From the NCBI GenBank assembly GCA_017654935.2, contig CM065695.1:36373117-36437116 (forward strand): DNA of 64,000 nt. The letters are read 5' to 3'. Numbering within the stretch: the stretch's first letter is position 1; the number at the start of each line of letters is the position of its first letter. The translations under genes were made by a program, and so were the position numbers. Below the pieces are notes generated by a model, which saw only the letters and a list, made by a program, of their open reading frames with translations, searched no databases and was not told the origin of the DNA. Shown here one piece after another: positions 1 to 24,578 of the stretch. Origin of the DNA: Phymorhynchus buccinoides. Lineage: Eukaryota > Mollusca > Gastropoda > Neogastropoda > Raphitomidae.

Positions 1-680
1 ACGTGTTACCACTGTGACACTCTACACTACGTAAAGACATAAATCTGTAGATATAGATAACTTAAAGCAATTTCATTCTTCTTCTTCTTCGATCGCTCAG
101 ACAGTTTCCTGTCAATTATGAGCACAGATGCGTCATGCTGCCGTTATGCGCCTAACAAAGAAATAGAAATGTCATAATATATCAGCATTTTTACTTCTTT
201 TTGTTTTGGACAAAAACTAAAGGCCTGCGCTCTATGTTGTAGAGACATGGTCAAATACACAGGGTCCATGATTTTACATTTCGTCACTCTCCGACGCCAA
301 ATGTGCATCTGCAAAATCAGTGATTCTACAGAAGCATTAAAAAACATGTCATCATCTGCTACAATGTCATTCCCCATTTGACATACGCTGGACTCTTCTT
401 CTTTACCGATGAGTAAACATGTGACACAATAAAAGTTGCCTAACACCTACAGTTTCCGTGCTAATTCAGTTGCACGCTTCGCGCCAAAGTTGCAAAGAAT
501 GGGAGATCGACAGCTGCAATCTCTGTACCGGCAGCTACACGGTTAGCGTGTCAAGACGGTAGAATTTCCAGTAGATCATGTGACAAATTTGAACATTTCC
601 ATTGGTCGCAGACACAAGATATTTATAGAAGACCTGTGTGAGGTCATTAGAAGGGGTTTCAGTGAGAAATCTATTTTTAC
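1..680. other. AARS1 intron sequence; no gene seen
   Basis: Intron downstream of AARS1 exon 6. Bases about 76-180 match 46195-46285 (shared CGATCGCTCAGACAGTTTCC), so they are part of a dispersed repeat. I see nothing else interpretable. Confidence 0.6.
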
Positions 681-11058
<10,378 letters not shown>

Positions 11059-12012
11059 GATGGCAGTAGGGATCAGCTTGGTTCAATGCCTCTACACAAA
11101 CGTTAAGGAAAACAAATTAATCAAAGATACAGACAGAGCTTCAGATTGTTTTCATATGACCCCTGGATACAGAAAATGATGGGCCAATTTCCAAAATAAT
11201 GGGCCAATGTCCAAAATTATTGGGCCTATTTCAAAAATTATGGGCCAATTTCCAAAATTATGGGCCAATTATAAGTCACTATAGTGTTACACTTAAATTT
11301 TAGCACAGACTTCATGGGTCAGATGGCCCCTGGCTGCACAAAACGAGGGGTCAAACCACCATAAATAAGGGTCAATGACCTGGGCCCGCTGACAATCTTA
11401 AGCTCTGAAGATAAAACATAAATGTAATAACTCTAAATCAGTAAACAGGCTGCTCGACAAAAGTTAAAGACCCCTTCTTGAAGTTCTTCACAAGTGGTTT
11501 TGCTTGTTGTGTTACTGCTTAAACTTTAATCAATAATAGTTTAAAACTAATCTAAATTATAACTGAATTTTACAACATTTTGGTCAAATAGCACCTTCTT
11601 TGTTTTAGTCTTACACACAAGTTCACAAAAATAGGTCCTTTTTTTAATGGAAAAATCAAAGAGGCACCAAATATCATTTCACACATTTTTACACATTCTA
11701 AATGCTCCCTCAGTAACAACCATTGGCATGACAGACACTCTACCAATGAGCTATCGAGGCTTTCACTGTTTCAGTGTTGATGAATTTCTTAACTCATGTT
11801 GCCTGTTGAATACTCTCTAACCCACTAATCTAAAATGTTATCTGTTTGTTATCTGTTAACAGTGTTGCTTTAAGTATTTAATTATTCAAATCATTATTGT
11901 TTGAAAGCTTGCATACTGCAGCATAGACATCTATATGTGTGCAAAGTTTGAACAATACATGTATTTCCCGAGAAAATGCCAACGTTAAAGTTTGGAGATT
12001 AGACCACGAACG

Positions 12013-12050
<38 letters not shown>

Positions 12051-13042
12051 GAACAACTATCATAGTTCCGTTTCATACAATACTTGTGTTAACTTCGTTA
12101 ACACAAGTGGGAGCCAATGATGACGGTGGTTGAGGAGTGAAAGAAGAAAAAAGAAGAGACAATTTATCACCTTTTTAAACCCAATGTACAGAACTATTGT
12201 GTTCAAACTCAAAGATAGAGTAGACTAGTTGTCAACATGCGACAAGCTGTTCATTTCAGCAGCTGTCAACTGTTCAATCATTTCAACTTTATCCCAGGTT
12301 TTGAAAGTTGGATCCTTCTGGACAAGATTCACTCCAAGTTATAAATGCCACTTCCCAACCCCTTGGGCTTGAACGCTTCTACTCTTCGGCACTTACTCAA
12401 GTTGTTGTTTCTGACATAATATAATATTAATAAGTAGATTGGTGGAACCTCGGCTGTATATATCGCCAAACAAGTCTGACGCAACCTGTGAGTAAGCCCA
12501 GAAACTCAGACTGTTCTTAAAATAAAAATGGGAACATAGAACTGAGTGTGTTATCTTTTGGACAGTCTGCACAAATATATGCCCTAAATAATAACAGAAT
12601 GAAAGAGTTTTATCACTCACATGCGTCCTGTCTTGTTGCCACTTTTGTTATTTTCCGCTCAATGATCAAGCGGCTCTCTCACAACGTGACAAGGAGTTAT
12701 CTACCGGTGTCTCTTTTTGATTTGCACCCCCACGATGAAATTCTGCTTAACGTCCTCCGGTCTGGAACTGACATAATGGGATATTAGTATATATATAAAG
12801 ATGGTGGGAACGATCGTGGAGGCAATGCCCGGAGGCAGTGCAACACCAGGAAAGTCCAGAATTTATAACAATGCAGATGTCTAAGTAAATCGAAGCACCC
12901 CCACCCGCCACCCCGTTGTTTTCTTTAGGTTTATATGTCCCATATGTGCCTACCCGGGCCGGGAGGACGTAAAACTAAAAAATAGTGTAAGAGTACTTTA
13001 TTATAGATCTCTGATTTATGATATGTTACATTTACTTGTAGC
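11059..13042. other. Upstream region of AARS1; probable promoter and 5' UTR, not delimited
   Basis: No CDS. About 11160-11280 has five to six degenerate copies of an ATGGGCCAATTTCCAAAATT motif. A (CA)n tract is at 12017-12048. A GTAAGT on the minus strand near 12400 could be the donor of a non-coding first AARS1 exon, but this is weak. A copy of the AAGATGGTGGGAACGAT repeat lies at about 12722-12885. I cannot place a transcription start. Confidence 0.5.
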
Positions 13043-13240
13043 GGTACCATAGCCGGTGAGGTTTAACCGAGGCGTGGTTATCGCTACACCTATCTGTATT
13101 GTTAAAAAAATCGGGACTTTACTGAAGTTGCACTGCCTCCGGGCATTGCCTCCAGTATTGTTCCCACCATCTTTGTATTTACAAATTCCATATGTGTCTG
13201 TTCCGGACCGAGAGGACGTAAAGCACCATTTTTCATTTTG
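13043..13240 (-). repeat. Dispersed 'AAGATGGTGGGAACGAT' repeat, long copy
   Basis: Runs from GGTACCATAGCCGGTGAGG to GTCTGTTCCGGACCGAGAGG and is nearly collinear with the reverse complement of 57869-58055. About 190 bp, no obvious inverted ends, family unknown. Confidence 0.7.
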
Positions 13241-13276
13241 AGGACGTAAAACTACATTTCATTCATTGTTTTCTTT

Positions 13277-15857
<2,581 letters not shown>

Positions 15858-15909
15858 TTTCTCATAGATATGGAGAGGTTTCTTTAATATTGTTCTGTTG
15901 TTTTACCTA

Positions 15910-15923
15910 TAGTAGTAGTAGTA

Positions 15924-16008
<85 letters not shown>
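15910..16008 (+). repeat. (TAG)n microsatellite
   Basis: Roughly 32 tandem TAG triplets with a single interruption (AGAAG). Confidence 0.95.
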
Positions 16009-18205
16009 AGTAGGAACAAAACAAGCCGTGAAGCTTTTCATGCAGTCCCATTGAATTTCAGACTTTTTTTTTCTTCCAGGTCAAGGTTTATACGGTTAAA
16101 TGTTCCTAGTTATTGGTCAAAGTTTCTATAGAAAGGAAAACCTTTTTTATGTCTTAATGTCAAGTCAATCGTTCTTGTAAATAATTTTTTATGCTTTTTG
16201 CTTTGATGTAACAGGGGAAAAAATCTCAAGGCGCAACAATTTTCAGTTTGAAAACCAAAAAAGCCCTGGCCCCTTTTTTGCATATATATTGGAAAAATAA
16301 GGGCAACACCTACAAAAAGTTGTTGTCGTAAAATATGGTTGTTCATTTGTTACAATTTCTTAGTTTGACATGCATTTCATATGAAACAAAAAAAAAATGT
16401 TTAAAACTTATGGAAATTGAGAGGAAGACATTGAGAGAAAGGAAAGAGTACATGGTACCGATGACGACAGGTGGTAAGTGCGCGCTGAGAAAAATGGCCC
16501 TTGGCCACAAATGCAAAAGAGTACAAACTATTATATTAGAAAAGAAAAAAGAAACGCAACGGCTAATCAGCGTAAGGGTGACAATATCGAATCCCACATA
16601 TTATTGGTCAAATGGTAAAAAAAATTGCAACATCATCTTAGACCGGATCGTCCAGACATATTATCTCATGCAGTGCCGAGATCTAATTATGGTGTGAAAC
16701 CATGAAACATTTTTTAAATCTCGTTACAGTCTCGTTGAGGCTTAGGTCTGAACCAACACGTGTTTCCTGTTCGCAAGGCCTGTCGGTGTGTTTGTTGCTG
16801 CACATTTGGTGCACTCTTGAGGAGGAAAGGAAAAAGGATTTAGCTTGTTTTAGCGGTTGTCTTACCTGAAACTCAAGAACAATGTATATGATGTACTATT
16901 TAAACGAGGAAGGGAAGCGGGTGTACACATTAAAGGTAACACAAACATAAATTATTCTTATTCTTTATTTATAAAGTTTATTCCTTTTTCAGTTTTTGGT
17001 TTCTTCTTCTTTCTCAATCCAACCACCATCATCAAGTCGATGGTTTTGTTGCCATAGAACGTGGGGACTTCGGTCAGGCAGAAACTGTTGAAATTAGCAT
17101 GCGTTTGGGGTCCACGCAAATGTAAATTGGGTCATAGCGTGCGCGTTTATGAACGGATCCTGTTGAAATTTTGCACCAAGATACTAGTAGATAGTCACTG
17201 GTCATGCACGTTCGAAATTTCGAGTGAATGTCGGGTCTCGTTTCGCCGCGGTTTGTGAAAAGGTGAAGCGGCGTATATCGCGCGCGTTTATAAATCGAAT
17301 CGTTTGGCACACGGATAGTCACCGTCCCCGGTTATCTACCTTCCAAATTCGAAGGCAATCCGTCCAGAAATACCGGAGATACGGGCGCCGAGAGGCTGGC
17401 GGATACGCGTTTCGCGCATTTGCCAAACCGCGCAAATGACACGTCCGCCTCGGTTGCCGTTGCCATCGCCCCATTAGGGCTCATAGCAAATTTGAAGCAA
17501 TTCGGTAGAAAAATGGCGGAGTTATAAGGCCCGTTTTGTGTTTCACACACACACACTTGCCTTTTTATTATATGATTAACTGCTTCAGTGCCATCTACTA
17601 GTTGCGTATGCGCTGCCGGTTTGCCATGCAGTTTTTGAAAGCTGCAAAATCACAGTGCCAAGGTTAGACGTTGGCAGCAAGTACTGAAGCATCCTAGAGA
17701 ATGTATATTTTCGGTCCGTCTTTTTACCCCAAAAACCTCTGTTGGTACCCAAAAATTGAAAAAAAACCCGATTGGTACCCCAAAAACCGAGTCGCATAAA
17801 ACTCAGAAAGTTAGGGTTAGGGATAGTAAGATGGGAGCAGGAAAAGACAGACAACATAAAAATGTCCTGATTATATTGGTTTTCTCAAGTTTCCTTGTTT
17901 TTTTGGGTACCAACAGGTTTTTTGGGTAAAAAGACCCCAAAAACCGTTTTTTGGGGGTGTTTCGACGGACCCTATGTTTTTAATATTATATAGGTCGTCA
18001 GCACTGAAGATATTAATTTAAGCCTCTATCAGTCTATTAATAGTATTATACTCTAAATGTTAATGTTTTTGTTAACTGTATACATTTTGGTATGAAAATA
18101 CTTGTCTATAAGTATAACACTATTAACAGTATAAGTATAACATTCTGAAATTGATTCCATTTAAGAAAAACGTACTGTAGCGTCTAAAATGACTACTAAC
18201 CGGGG
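16009..18205. other. Intergenic; CpG-richer unexplained segment and a foldback
   Basis: 16009-17040 is AT-rich with no recognisable gene. About 17060-17540 is clearly richer in CpG than its surroundings and ends GGCCCGTTTTGTGTTTCACA followed by (CA)n; it may be a transposon end, but I cannot name it. About 17715-17975 has inverted GGTACC-containing halves (ACCCCAAAAACC against GGTTTTTTGGGT), a decayed foldback. Confidence 0.5.
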
Positions 18206-18455
18206 CTGGGCTCCCAATCGTCCCACAAAACAAGGGGTCCCAGGGACTCCTTCACTTACATTAGTATAGAGGGTCCTACTCCTAGACTCCTAGAGGCGTG
18301 ATAGACGATAGAGGGTCCCAGTGGCATTGTGAATGCTAAGACAAATTTTTCTAGTGCATCCCTGGGACCCTCTGCATTCTTTTAGAGGGTCCTTTGGCTT
18401 TAGAATTTGAATGTTCATAGACCCCCAAATGGGGGTCACTGGGACTGGGAGCCCT
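18206..18455. mobile_element. CAGGGCTCCCA family MITE, copy 2
   Basis: Inverted orientation relative to the copy at 8547 and more diverged, with a duplicated CCTAGACTCCTAG stretch. Ends are CTGGGCTCCCAATCG and CTGGGAGCCCT. Confidence 0.8.
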
Positions 18456-18581
18456 AACTTTAATTTTAAATTAATTTAGTGATGCTGCATTTATCTGCTT
18501 GATAAGGAAGGTTTCCAATTCCATGCATTTTATGTTGTCACTCTGTTAGTGTCAGTAAGGAAGTGGTATGTTTTTTTATAA

Positions 18582-18805
18582 CCCTTTCACCGCCAGCGAT
18601 ATTTCAGCCAAAAATGTCCATTAAATTTACTTGGGTAGAGAAAATCTATCTGCAGTATTGGGGATTCTTCTGTGACATATATATAAAATAAGGTCTATCC
18701 TTATTTCCTAAAACTAAGACAATAGGGTCTTTGGGTAATAGACTCCAATTTGATGCCTTTTAGTGACATCACTGTGGTGCTAAAATGTCTTTGGCGGTGA
18801 AAGGG
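18582..18805. mobile_element. piggyBac-like MITE, family B
   Basis: Ends CCCTTTCACCGCCAG and TTGGCGGTGAAAGGG. The right flank is TTAA; the left flank is ATAA, presumably a mutated TTAA. It ends 69 bp before the acceptor of the plus-strand exon at 18875. Confidence 0.8.
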
Positions 18806-18874
18806 TTAAAGAATTGGCTTATTTTTGCTCTCTATTCTAATAATGTATTTGTTCACTGTATTGTGTGCTCGCAG

Positions 18875-19015
18875 AAAGTGGGCCCCAGTGGAAAGCCCAC
18901 ACTGTCTGCCCACCCCGCCCGGTTCTCTCCAGACGACAAGTACTCCGCCGAGCGCATCACCATCAAGAAACGATTCGGAATCCTCATGACCATGACCCCC
19001 AAGCCAGCCATGTAA
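18875..19015 (+). CDS. Terminal coding exon of an unidentified plus-strand gene
   Basis: The acceptor TGTGTGCTCGCAG is followed by a GC-rich open frame of 46 residues ending in TAA. It begins [20 protein letters not shown] and continues [20 protein letters not shown], ending TPKPAM. Coding-like third-position composition contrasts with the AT-rich flanks. I do not recognise the family. The basic [10 protein letters not shown] segment looks conserved, but no fold or motif can be named. The upstream exons were not found; the intron before it contains a MITE. It is convergent with ANKS6 and divergent from AARS1. Phase 0 entry is assumed because it gives the longest uninterrupted frame. Confidence 0.6.
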   Translation, partial: KVGPSGKPTLSAHPARFSPDDKYSAERITIKKRFGILMTMTPKPAM

Positions 19016-21218
19016 ATGATACGAGACTTCTCCAGTCCCAGAGACTGTGTGCACATCTTTGACATTATGCTTTCTTCTTCTTCAACAAAAGCTGATATAT
19101 AATTATTAAATCAATTTCCACTTTAAAAAAAAAATTGTGGTGTGTTTTTCTATAATAGTACGGTACTATAGTAGAGATGATCATGGAATTTACACTATGC
19201 ACACCCAGTAGGTCTCTGAACTGCTAGTAAACAGTGATGTTTAATAGGGCATTTGCCACATGAGGATGACCTTGAAATTCACGGAGTTGAATTTAGATAG
19301 TTGAATTAGAAAGGTCAGCGTAACTCGGGCAGAACGAGTGCGGGCAAATTAGTAGTCTAGTATAAAGAACGAACACTTGTGGCAAATGCCCTATTGTGGT
19401 TCTACAGCAGTAGCTGATGATTTACACTGTATTATTGTGTCACCTCTAGCAGGTTTTTTCTTTCTACAACAGAAGATTTTCCAGAGACCGTAGATCCTGG
19501 TTGGAGAGTGATGTTTTCTTTTAACTTCTAGGATAATTGCGGATCATTAACTTCTACTTTGTTCTCGTGGGTTTGGATGTTGTTTTCCTTTTCTAAAACC
19601 ACATATGATCATGACATTTTTTAGGGTTTTTTCCTTTAAGTTTTATATCAAACTTAGCTGATAATTGATTTTAATTTTCATAGGTTTTGCTTCTTTTTTT
19701 TCTTCTACAAGTACAGCAGCAGATGATCATGACATTTTCCAGAGACAGCTTAGGTCTTGGATAGCGATGATTTCTTAGAACTAGAATAATAGCTGTCAGA
19801 TCACAAATTTTCAGCTTGTAGTGAATTTTCTTTCAATAATAACTGACCATCATTACATTTCCCAGATTGTGAACATTTTAGACTGATGGTTCCTTCAACG
19901 ACAATAGCTGATTATAATATCCATTTGTAATGGTATTCCTTTAACAATGGCTTGTAAAACCTTCAGTTATAACAAAACATCACTTGACATTCATTCATTG
20001 GAATAGACACAGAAAATGGATAACACGATCTGATGTAGGAGAAGGGATTACTCTTAAAGTAAACTTGTAGTTGAACTTGGTTTCGATAAAGAAAGACATT
20101 TGTCAAGATTTTGCAAGGAAGTGTGTGTGTTTGAGTGAGTGAGACAGAGAGGGACTGAGAGGGAGAGATTTGTGCGTGTCGACTAAGAGACGAGGCAGTG
20201 TGGAAAGAAAGATGGTTTCACAATGAACGGTATGTGTGATGTTTTATCTAGAAAACAATTTTTGTGTATTTATCTTTGGTGTATAGTATTTTTTACTTTT
20301 GTGGTGTGCATCATAGAATATCTTTTTTTAATTTTGTTTATCCATTGTCATATTGTTTCTGTTTATGTACTGTGTTTTTGGAATTGCCGTTGACTGACAA
20401 CTCATGAAGAACTACCAGTAATGCTGGGGCATTTTTCTCTTTCCAATGAACACTCTCACTCGCTACACACTGTGTCCACACACACTTTTGCTCGAAATGA
20501 AACAGAACAGGTGGTGTTTCCAACATTCAATATTTTTCTTGTCAAGAAACAAAATGACACATGCCATATTTAACAACATTCAATATGTTCTGTCTGACAC
20601 AGTGACATGATCAATCAATCAATTGCCATTCAAATACTGTAAGACAGTAATGTAAAATTCATTTATAATGCGTTGTAATTTTTAATGAGCCTTAAACTGA
20701 TTATTTATTTTGTAACTCGTCAAAACATTAAAAAATACTATCGATGTGTTGATTATCCACATCTACCGGGTAATAATTAAAGATATTTTGAAACACTAAC
20801 AGTCATGTATAAAAGTAAAAGTGAATATTAAATATAAAAAAGCTGGACGGATTCACATAAAAATAACATTTTTTAAACAAAACTATCACCACAAAATTTA
20901 ATAACTCAGGAGTAAAAACATTCCAATCCCCAAGTTACCACACTTTGAATAGTTTGATGCAAAATGATGCTTTCATGTAATCAAAATGATGCTTTCATGT
21001 TATTTATTTTCTTAACTTTAAGGTGAACAGCTAGCTCAAATACGAAAAACAATAAAATAGAAAAGAACATTTACAACCATGTCATGTGACTCCAGAAGAT
21101 GAAATCATATTGCAAAAAGACCCCAATATTTGTCATGGAATTCTTGAGCACTGCAAGTGAACTGGTGTTATATCGCTTATGAGAAGTAAACTCAGAAATT
21201 TTACTTCAATAAAGTTTA
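19016..21218 (+). other. Putative 3' UTR and AT-rich intergenic DNA
   Basis: Follows the stop at 19013-19015. AATAAA occurs at about 21051 and again near 21208, so a long 3' UTR is possible. Between 19080 and 19930 short degenerate units (CTACAACAG, GATGATCATGACATTTTCC, CCAGAGAC) recur. A TA-flanked foldback lies at 19247-19391. Nothing else coding is seen. Confidence 0.45.
19247..19391. mobile_element. AGGGCATTTGCCAC foldback MITE
   Basis: About 145 bp, ends GGGCATTTGCCAC and GTGGCAAATGCCC, flanked by TA on both sides. Another copy is at 63486-63631. Probably a mariner-type MITE (TA duplication). Confidence 0.7.
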
Positions 21219-21818
21219 CTGTATTTTTCGGATCATTAGGCGCTTGTGTGTACAAGGCGAATAGGGCAATTTTCAAGGAAAATCTGAAAAAAATTAAGCA
21301 AAAGGCGCCCTCGTTTATAAGGCCACAGAAAATAAAGTCAAACTTTTGCCCTCGTTTATAAGGCCACAGAAAATAAAGTCAAACTTTGAAGCCCGTACGT
21401 AAACGCTTACCGACCGCCATTACTGCTGTCATAAACAAGAGTTGGCTCCCCTTTCAAATAAACTTCCGTTTGTGCGACTTTCTGTGGTTGTGTTTGGACA
21501 ATTCTTCGCGAAAACTGATACAATTTATCGCATTTTAAGCTCTACAACGATGCTTTTTACATCCAATGAAAGGTTATAGCATCTGTTGGACGGTATCTCG
21601 GACGATAATAGGGATTTTGAAGCATTTTAACGTGAGTATTCGTTGTATCGGCGACTCGTGACCACTTTCGATGTCCGACTCACAGTAGACTGTACTGAGC
21701 ACGACAATCGTTGCCTCTCTTCTCACGATTTTGTTCACTAATAGGGCGCCCTCGTTTATTAGGTGCATAGGTCGAAATTGGATTAAAAAAATATCGCCTT
21801 ATAGCCAGAAAATTACGG
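21219..21818. mobile_element. 600-bp TA-flanked MITE (GGATCATTAGGCGC family)
   Basis: Ends CTGTATTTTTCGGATCATTA and ATAGCCAGAAAATTACGG are imperfect inverted repeats with TA outside each end. A 5'-matching but 3'-truncated copy lies at 50734-51221. The termini are related to the shorter GGACTATAAGGCG family (33570, 45429, 57663, 58997). No transposase. Confidence 0.75.
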
Positions 21819-22049
21819 TAAATGGAAATTTGTTTCTTTCCCAGCACGAGTTAGCATTTAAAAAAAAGTTTTTGGTTCTATCACACAAGATGTCTTATTG
21901 CATTGAAAACCTGTAAGATTTTAAGTTGATATTTCATCCTCATTCTGCGCACGTTGGTGTAATATGATTGCCAGAACTTGCTGGATTTTGATAGGGGTAC
22001 ATTTATTTTCAATATAATTTTTTGGGGTGTGTATTTTTTTTCACCATTG

Positions 22050-22454
22050 CAGCCCTGAAAGTGGAAAATGTCCACCAGCCTTTGGCTGGTAACTTATTAC
22101 TTTTACCAGCCAAACCAAAAGTTTTACCAGCCAAACCAAAACCACGAAAATTCTTTCTTCCATTTTGGTAGAAAAGTTCTTGTTTCACTCTTACCCTTTT
22201 TGGGTGATGGCTGCGATGCCTTTGAACTTGAAGTTGAAGCCGAAGAACGTTTCATTTCGAACATGCACTGGCTGGCGAGCACGCAAATTGCGTATCGTAT
22301 TTCCAGTGCGTGGGAAAACATGGATTGGGAAAGGAATCTCGCGCGAGAAAGAACATCGTTTTTTGCCCACTCGCATTTGGCGGGTGAAGTGAATTATAAA
22401 CTCGCCAATTTTTTTCTTCACTCGCCATGTAAATACTCGCCACTTTCAGGGCTG
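22050..22454. mobile_element. CAGCCCTGAAAGTGG MITE with 5-bp target duplication
   Basis: Ends CAGCCCTGAAAGTGG and CCACTTTCAGGGCTG are perfect 15-bp inverted repeats. CATTG is duplicated on either side (22045-22049, 22455-22459). 405 bp. It carries an open frame of about 130 codons that resembles nothing I know and is probably chance. Confidence 0.8.
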
Positions 22455-22672
22455 CATTGATTATGGTGTGTGCTTTTTTTCTATAATAAAATAAGCAGTT
22501 TAATGTTTTAGTTTTAAACTAAAACAAGCAAAGACACTTCTGCATAAACCAAAAGAAATAAACTTCGATGTGATGTTTAATTTAAAAACATACAAAGTAA
22601 ACGTAGTTGTCACTAAGAAATTATAAGACATTCAGTTTGAACAATTTATTCAGTGATAACAAAAACGGATAA

Positions 22673-23066
22673 GGTAAAGATGTGCCAGCCCCCCTGCATT
22701 TCTCGGTTAATTCTATTTTTCCGTTTTTGCCTTTCTTACCATACATAAAGCTGTATTTTAAGAACATATTCAGCTAATAACCTTTTTGGAATACTAACCC
22801 TAACCCTAGCCCTAAACCTAACCCTACCCCCCACTATGTACTGCAGTACACCGCGATTTGTCACAGTTGTGGTTCGTTGCGTTTTTCCGTCTTATAGAGT
22901 GGGGGGTAGGGTTAGGGTTAGGGCTAGGGTTAGGGTTAGTATTCCAAAAAGGTTATTAGCTAAAAATGTTCCTAAAATACAGCTTTATGTATGGTAAGAA
23001 AGGCAATAACGGAAAAATAGAATTCACCGAGATAGGTAGGGGGGGTGGCACATCTTGACCTTTACC
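22673..23066. repeat. Near-perfect palindrome with telomere-like arms
   Basis: Two arms of about 170 bp (22673-22845 and 22897-23066) are reverse complements with a few differences. They span GGTAAAGATGTGCCA, CTTACCATACATAAAGCTGT, CCTTTTTGGAATACTAACCC and a CCCTAA-type block. The central loop is about 50 bp. Each arm carries five to six CCCTAA/TTAGGG-like hexamers (22796-22833 and 22905-22940). Most likely a foldback transposon that contains telomere-like repeats. Confidence 0.8.
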
Positions 23067-23604
23067 ACAAAAACAATGGTTTTTAAAAGCATGGCATGTA
23101 AGAGGACAAAACAATATCAGAAATGTAATCAGTATTAAGAAAAAGTAAGTATGAAGAAAGAGAAACCAAAAAATCACACATTGCGTAAATTCAAATCAAA
23201 TGTGGACGGCGAGAGAGATAAAAATTATGGCTCACTTGCTGATCACAGAAATTCAACATTATTTTATTAGTGGTAGTTTTCTTTTCATAAATGTAAAAAG
23301 GAAACAAAATAATATTAACCCTTATTTGTACAAACTTCTTCCCATGTTTCTTAAATGTTCTTACCCATTCCAAACCAACCAATTAATTTTGTTTTCTTTT
23401 TAAAGTGGACGGAATTATTCATCAGCAGTTCAAAACCAAAATGATCAAATATCACTTTCTTGCTTAAAGAGACATGCATGCAGCAAAAAAGTAATATGCA
23501 TCAATAAATGTAAATCACTCAAATGTTATTTTCTATGCTTCAAAATTAACAGATTTAAATAAAGGCACTGAAATATGCCTGCAATGTCTTCAACAACAAA
23601 AATA

Positions 23605-24183
23605 TGTGACCCAGCACCACGAAAAGGACATTAAGTCGCTGGGCTAGTTTTTCACAACAGGCTTGCAAAGTCAGGCATGAAAGAATTCCGCGTTTCGCGG
23701 GAATCTTTCAAAAATTCTGCGGAAGAAAAAAAAATCCGCGTAAAGGACCGATCTTGCCGTATTCTTATATCTACAAGTCTCTATTTGGCGATTCTCAAAC
23801 TGGTTAACCGGAAGTCACTTTAGCTCACTCGCTTCAATTGTGCAAAGGAAGGCGAAATGAGTAACTCCCGCTCAACAAAAGTAGCGATGTTAGCCGAAAA
23901 TGTGGGTGGAAGGCTATTTGTGCGGACCAAATTTTCGGAATAGATTACCCCCCCTCCTCGCTGAACAAAACTTGTGACGTGAGGTAGGTGAAAAGGTGGT
24001 TGGAAAAATTGGTGGAAAAAATCTCATTCTTTGATGCGGGAAAGATGTTTGTGCTAGAAAAAAAATTTGGGGAACGTTTTGGGAAAGATACAAGAATGAT
24101 TCTCGTACCATTAGAAAGATAATTGTCTGAAGTTTTTAAATGTATAATTTTCTCAGAATGTCAGTTTAACACTTAATGTCACA
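23605..24183. mobile_element. TGTGACCCAGCACCACGAAA MITE, diverged long copy
   Basis: TA-flanked. The left end matches the intact copy at 31176-31592 for about 65 bp (ACCCAGCACCACGAAA ... GGCTTGCAAAGTCA) and the right end for about 20 bp. The interior holds extra sequence with CCGCGTTTCGCGG. Probably a related but longer element or one with an insertion. Confidence 0.6.
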
Positions 24184-24578
24184 TAATTATTGGAAAATAC
24201 CTCCAAAGTCCAACTTTGTTTCATTTTTTTTCTAAAGATTCATTTGCATTGGGTTATTTTTCTTTCACTGCTTGTACTTTACTACAGACCTGGTATGAAA
24301 AATGGACTGAACTCACAGATGTTTTTGAACAGCCAAGTTCATTAACTTAGATCCTGTACACCAAATGTCTTGCTTAAAAAATATTTATCAACGACTCACA
24401 AGTAATACAACCAGCAACTTAACAAGTGACCCTGTTCTTGTTCCATTAGTTCTTTTCAGCAGAACACGAGAGGGCGTGGCTTGAAATGGGGTGGGCTACA
24501 GCCCGAAAACAGCTTCCTAATCATGTTTTAAAATTCAACCCAAGATAGCGTCAAAGCACTAGGCTTCAAGTCCCTTAA

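Noticed and set aside
16335..16697. A 120-codon plus-strand frame rich in Lys
   Set aside because: AT-rich composition, no homology, no splice or start context; likely chance.
22068..22460. A 130-codon plus-strand gene
   Set aside because: It lies wholly inside a 405-bp MITE with perfect inverted ends and resembles no protein I know.
22790..22950. Chromosome end or true telomere
   Set aside because: Only five to six imperfect hexamers per arm, in opposite orientations within a palindrome, with ordinary sequence on both sides.
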